In this document: one piece after another, positions 60,248 through 64,000 of the stretch | Layout: every line of letters begins with the position of its first letter | Numbering within the stretch: position 1 is the first letter of the stretch | Assembly (NCBI GenBank): GCA_025594325.1 | Contig: JANHCV010000011.1 | Coordinates: 992,001 to 1,056,000, forward strand | Length of the DNA: 64,000 nucleotides | Direction: 5' to 3' | Source: Blastocladiella emersonii ATCC 22665 | Lineage: Eukaryota; Blastocladiomycota; Blastocladiomycetes; Blastocladiales; Blastocladiaceae | The notes under the pieces: generated by a model | The model's database searches: none | The model's input: only the letters and a program-made list of their open reading frames with translations | What the model was told of the DNA's origin: nothing | Position numbers and translations under genes: made by a program

Positions 60248-61250
60248 GGTGGTAGTGGTAGTGGCGGTAGCAGGGCTCGTTGGCGGAAGAAGGTGGGCGA
60301 CCGGCTCGTCGTCGTCAAGCGAGGACGAGGGCGGGCGACCAGGTGGAACTACTCGCGCGGCAGCCGAGTCGGAGGCGCGCGGGAGCAACAGGTGATCGGG
60401 ACAGCGACAAGCCGTTAATCAAACGAGGGCGGGCCGAGAGCCGATGATGCGCACACGCGCGCGCGTGGGGGCGGGCGGGCCGTGGGAGCGCGGACACGGC
60501 AGCACGATACCGTTGTCCAGACCGAAGTGAATCACTGGCGGGCGGGAATGAAGAGCGAGTAGAGGGAACGCGAGCGCCGGTGGTGCGAGAGAACAAGTCG
60601 GCGGCGCAGGACGCTGGTTGCTACCCGGGTCGGACGAGCCGGTGGTAGCGGCGACGACAGGTCGGGGGCAGCGCAGGACAGGAGCCCAAGCGGATCGGCG
60701 TCGGCGTCGACAGCAGCAAGGTAGCCGAAGGCGACAGCGACGACGGAAGTCGGGGTATCGGCGGCTCGCTGCACTACAACAGAGCGAGCAAGCGGTCAGC
60801 ACACAGCATGGTGCAGCCAGCGGCGATCCGCACGCACCGAGCGCAGGTCCACGGCGAGGCCGACGACGAGAGAAGAGTGGGTGCTGCGCGGCGGCGAGCG
60901 GACGAGCGGAGCGGGCTCGGCTGGGCGCGGAATGGCGGTGACGGGCGACGGCGGCGGCGGGTGGGGGGCGAGCGGTGAGGGCGGGGGCTGCCTCGGGGGC
61001 CTAGCACTGTACTTGAGAGGGCGCTGATGAGAGCGGGCGGGGAGGGGAGGAGGGAGGACCGAGGGCCGAGGGGGCGAGCGGGAGCAGTGGCGCCCAGTCG
61101 AGCGAGGCTCGTTGCAGAGTTGAGTTGTCCCTCATGTTCAGCTCGCTTCACCACTCGCCGCACTCGCCGAGCTTCGCTTCGCTGCCGACGCGCTCCTCTG
61201 CCTGCCGCGACCCTTGATCTCTCGGAGAAAATCTACCCGAGCTGCATTGC
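60248..61250. other. Divergent intergenic region between PPME1 and ATG12
   Basis: One kilobase of GC-rich sequence with Arg/Ala/Ser-rich overlapping ORFs on both strands and no domain pattern. It must contain both promoters; no specific element is recognised. Confidence 0.5.
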
Positions 61251-61655
61251 ATGACTTCCATTGCGCCAAGCACCGCCGCCGCGGCGCCCGACCCGGCCCC
61301 GCCATCGCCCGCGCCGCCGCCGCCCAAGAGTACGCTGCGCGGCCATCGCCGACGCGTTCCCCCTCACTCACCCCCTCTCCTCTCCCTAGTCATCGTGCGG
61401 TTCCAGGCCATCGGCGACGCGCCGATCCTGCGGCAGCCGCTGTCCAAGATCTCGGCCGCGCAGCGGTTCCACGCCGTGGCCGCGTACCTGCGCCGCGAGC
61501 TCGGCCTGAACAAGGACACGCCGCTGTGGCTCTACGTCAACCAGGCCTTTTGCCCGCGCCCCGACGAGGTCATTGCCGACCTGCACGCGTGCTTCCAGCA
61601 GTCCGACTCGGGCCAGCTCGTCGTCAGCTACTGCACCACCGTCGCCTGGGGCTGA
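61251..61655 (+). CDS. ATG12: ATG12 ubiquitin-like autophagy protein
   Basis: Exons 61251-61329 and 61390-61655 (donor GTACGC, acceptor CCTAG, phase 1) give 114 aa. A short Pro/Ala N-terminus leads into the ubiquitin fold: I-V-R-F-Q-A-I-G-D-A-P-I-L-R-Q-P-L-S-K-I, F-H-A-V-A-A-Y-L-R-R-E-L and L-W-L-Y-V-N-Q-A-F-C-P-R-P-D-E. The C-terminus ends S-Y-C-T-T-V-A-W-G, the family's characteristic A-W-G, whose terminal Gly is joined to a Lys of ATG5. The ATG5-ATG12 conjugate then drives ATG8 lipidation in autophagosome formation. Without removing the 60-base intron, the ORF would carry a foreign Arg-rich stretch. Confidence 0.93.
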   Translation: MTSIAPSTAAAAPDPAPPSPAPPPPKSTLRGHRRRVPPHSPPLLSLVIVRFQAIGDAPILRQPLSKISAAQRFHAVAAYLRRELGLNKDTPLWLYVNQAFCPRPDEVIADLHACFQQSDSGQLVVSYCTTVAWG

Positions 61656-61820
61656 GTGAGGGGCTGCGCGGGGGGTGCGCAGGATCGGCAGGACGCGTCG
61701 GCCGTCGCGTTCCCGTCGCGTCGTGGCCTTCTCTCGCTGCCTCACGGGGACCCCTTGTACAGTCGAATGAATCCATTTTTCTACGCTACATACGGTTGGG
61801 GGAGGGGAACACAAAGAGCA

Positions 61821-63345
61821 TCACTCGTCAATCTCCTCGATCTTGGACGCGTCCATGAGCTCGGGCGCATCATCCTCGTCGTCGCTGTGGTCCGAGCACC
61901 CGTCGCAGTCCTCGTCGTCGCAGCAGTCGCCCCACTCCTCGTCGTCGTCGGCCTCCTCGGCGCGCTTGAACCACTCGAGCGCAACCGCCTCGTTCTGCTC
62001 GACGCCCTGGCCCTCCTGGTACATGGACGCGATCTGCCGCATCGCCTCGGCGTCGCCCTGCCCCGCCGCCTGCAGGTAGTACTGGATCGCCTTGCCGAAA
62101 TCCTGCTCGATGCCCTCGACGCCCTGGTGGTACAGCTGGCCCAGCAGGCACTGCGCGTCGCTGTCCTTGAGCGCCGCCGCGCGCTCGTGGAACTCGAGCG
62201 CCTTGGCCACGTCCTTGTCGCCCGTCGCCTCGCCCGAAAAGTACAGGTACCCGAGCGTGTTGAGCGCCGTCGTGTGGCCCTTGTCGCCGGCCTTGGTCAG
62301 CCACTCGATGGCCTTGGCCAGGTCCGCGTCGACGCCGTCGCCATGCTGGTACACCTGCGACAGCATGAACATGGCCTCGTCGTCGCCGAGCGCCGCCGCC
62401 TGCTCCCACAGGGCAATCGCCTTGTCGACGTCCTGCTCGACGCCCGTCACGCCCTCGTGGTACATGGCGCCGAGCCCGACGAGCCCGTCTGTCGACTTGT
62501 ACTCGTGGAAGGCGCGCTCGTACAGGGCCTTGGCCTGGGCGCCGTCCTCGGCGCACCCGACGCCCGCAATGTGCATCTGCGCCAGCACGCACAGCGCCGA
62601 CGCGTTGCCCTTGTCGGCGGCCGCGCTGTACCAGCGGTACGCCTGGTCAAAGTCCTGCTCAATGTCGGACCCGTCCTGGTACAGGAACCCGCACATGCAC
62701 GCCGCCTCGGAGCTGCCCAGCTCGGCCGCCTTGGTGAACATGGCCAGCGCCTTCTCGCCCGACTCCTCGCCAAACTCGCCGTCCATGTACGAGTTGCCCA
62801 GCCAGAACAGCGCGTGCCGGTCGCCCGACTCGCCCGCCGCCTCGATCCCCGCCTCGCGCGCCTGCGCGAACCACTCGCGCGCCGTCTCGGCGTTCTGCTC
62901 CACACCGTCACCTACACCGACACCCAGTCGCGTCAGCCACACGAACATGAAACCTCGCTCATCTCCGCGGAAAGACGCACCCTCGAGGTACAGGTACGCA
63001 ATCGCGGCGGCCGCGTTGGCCACCTTGCCCTGGTCGTACGCCCTCTTGTACAGCTCGTACGCCTTGGCGTAGTCGACCTCGACGCCGTACCCGTGGTCGT
63101 ACATGTGGCCGAGCAGGTAGTGCGCCTCCGCCGCCGTGTCGAGCGCCGACGCCGCCCGGTACGCCTCGAACGCCTTGTCGTGGTCAATCACCTGCCCGTG
63201 GTCGCCAAAGTAGTGGACGTTGCCCTGCTGCAGGAGAGTCGTGGCTACGCGGGTGCATGCGCGGCGAGGTCAGCGACCTCGTTCTCGCGCGATGGCGGTG
63301 ATGGAGACGCTGATGCATGGGCTGTGTACCGTCGGCGGCGGTCAT
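61821..63345 (-). CDS. Sel1-like repeat protein
   Basis: Exons 63345-63330, 63244-62981 and 62911-61821 give 456 aa. The second intron (69 bases, GTGCGT...GTGTAG) has no stop in frame, but removing it restores the repeat junction Y-L-Y-L-E-G|D-G-V-E-Q-N. About eleven Sel1 repeats follow the pattern A-x-x-x-L-G-x-x-Y-x-x-G-x-G-V-x-x-D-x-x-K-A-x-x-x-Y/W-x-x-A-A. Such alpha-solenoids are protein adaptors, as in the ERAD factor SEL1/Hrd3 and chitin synthase activators. No signal peptide or membrane segment is seen, so a cytosolic adaptor is likely. The tail is Asp/Glu-rich with C-C-D-D-E-D-C-D-G-C, a possible metal-binding cluster. Confidence 0.85.
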
Positions 63346-64000
63346 GGTGGATGCGTTCAAGTTGCGCTTCTTGCGTTGCGTCCGTTCAACGAAGAGCGCG
63401 AAGAGAGGAGCGAAGACAAAAGGGTGGCGGCCGCGGCGGCAGGGCGTGTCTCGCAGAGGTGGCTCAAACTCTCTGCACTGCAGGACTTCATTTCTCGCCC
63501 AGCAACGGACCACGTGCCATCGGCTGACGCGCGTCAACGGATCAACGGCGAGCGCCACGCGGCCAACTCCATGACGCGACGCGTCGCGGTTGCGTGAGAG
63601 GAATGGGAATGGAACTCGATGCAACCATGAATACATCATCGTTCAGTGTGATATGGTGTTCTTTCCTGTGACATCGAAAGCGCCGCGTTTTCCGCCGCGA
63701 GGCGACGCTGCCACGCGCTCAGTCGCTCGCCCGCGCGTGGAAGCGACGAGTTGACGACGCTCTCGTGTTAGTTCTCCACGGCAGACTGTGCTGCGGAAGC
63801 TTAGAGCGGAGCACGACGAGTCATCGCGCTTGCCCTCACCGGAGTCGTTGCTTGTCCCCAGCTTGGCCAGGTCCAGCCTGAAACGGGGCGCGTTCACCGG
63901 AAGAATTCCTCGCGTGACAATTTTTACATCATCCTCTCGGTTCGCCTAGACTCGGCTTTGTTGGCCGTGATCTCCGGTCTGTGAGCGCAGCCGCGACCAT
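63346..64000. other. Window end without a recognised gene
   Basis: Only short ORFs on both strands. The stretch is GC-rich to about 63750, then drops in GC. It presumably holds the Sel1-protein promoter at its left. Confidence 0.5.

Overview
The window reads as a eukaryotic nuclear contig, most likely from an early-diverging (zoosporic-type) fungus. The evidence is very high GC, short introns of about 60-300 bases, fungal-style housekeeping genes (OCH1-like GT32 mannosyltransferase, ARV1, FRG1, PUS1, PPME1, ATG12, EMC6, dynactin p150, a MICOS subunit, a Nab2/ZC3H14-like protein), a chromodomain Ty3/Gypsy element and Helitrons. Blastocladiomycota would fit, but that placement is inference; no rRNA or other marker is present.

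Positions 1 to about 7,100 hold the right-hand part of a Polinton-like virus (PLV) or related double-jelly-roll DNA virus, cut by the left edge. It carries an FtsK/HerA (A32-like) packaging ATPase, a candidate major capsid protein, a candidate penton-like minor capsid protein, a repeat-rich fibre-like protein running off the edge, and several small ORFs. All frames are intact. Seven genes, on both strands, share an exact-spacing start-site motif, TTGTTG-N8-TAA(A/C), ending 0 to 7 bases before or inside the ATG. It resembles the TAAAT(G) initiator of viruses with their own RNA polymerase, and it reveals two genes of 33 and 50 codons. The element is followed by a perfect 25-bp inverted repeat, a 113-bp direct duplication and short palindromes.

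Positions 7,800-19,900 are a transposon-rich zone. A decayed Helitron Rep region (about 11.6-14.4 kb, plus strand) is interrupted by a minus-strand chromovirus with 177-bp LTRs and a 5-bp target duplication. That retroelement has substitutions at its protease, RT and integrase catalytic residues and an apparent self-priming primer-binding site. Four tRNA genes (Thr-CGT twice, His-GTG, Gln-CTG) lie at 20.0-21.5 kb.

Positions 21.8-40.4 kb are a gene-dense host segment: an unknown 452-aa protein, FRG1, a GT32 glycosyltransferase, a FAM177-like protein, a Sec14/CRAL-TRIO protein, two neighbouring C2-domain proteins, a CLC chloride transporter lacking the gating glutamate, an ApoO/MIC26-27-like protein, ARV1 and a Nab2/ZC3H14-like zinc-finger protein. 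Positions 40.4-47.9 kb are again repeat-rich: a LINE 3' remnant, a palindromic element in two copies with a paired substitution, a Helitron PIF1-type helicase pseudogene abutting an intact ORF, and a diverged dispersed repeat on both sides. Positions 47.9-63.3 kb return to host genes: EMC6, dynactin p150, a coiled-coil protein, PUS1, a GT31-PAN protein, PPME1, ATG12 and a Sel1-repeat protein.

Host gene models were spliced by eye using frame continuity and GT..AG signals; the donor is usually GTACG(T/C) and the acceptor usually GTAG. Functions are assigned from remembered family patterns, not database searches.
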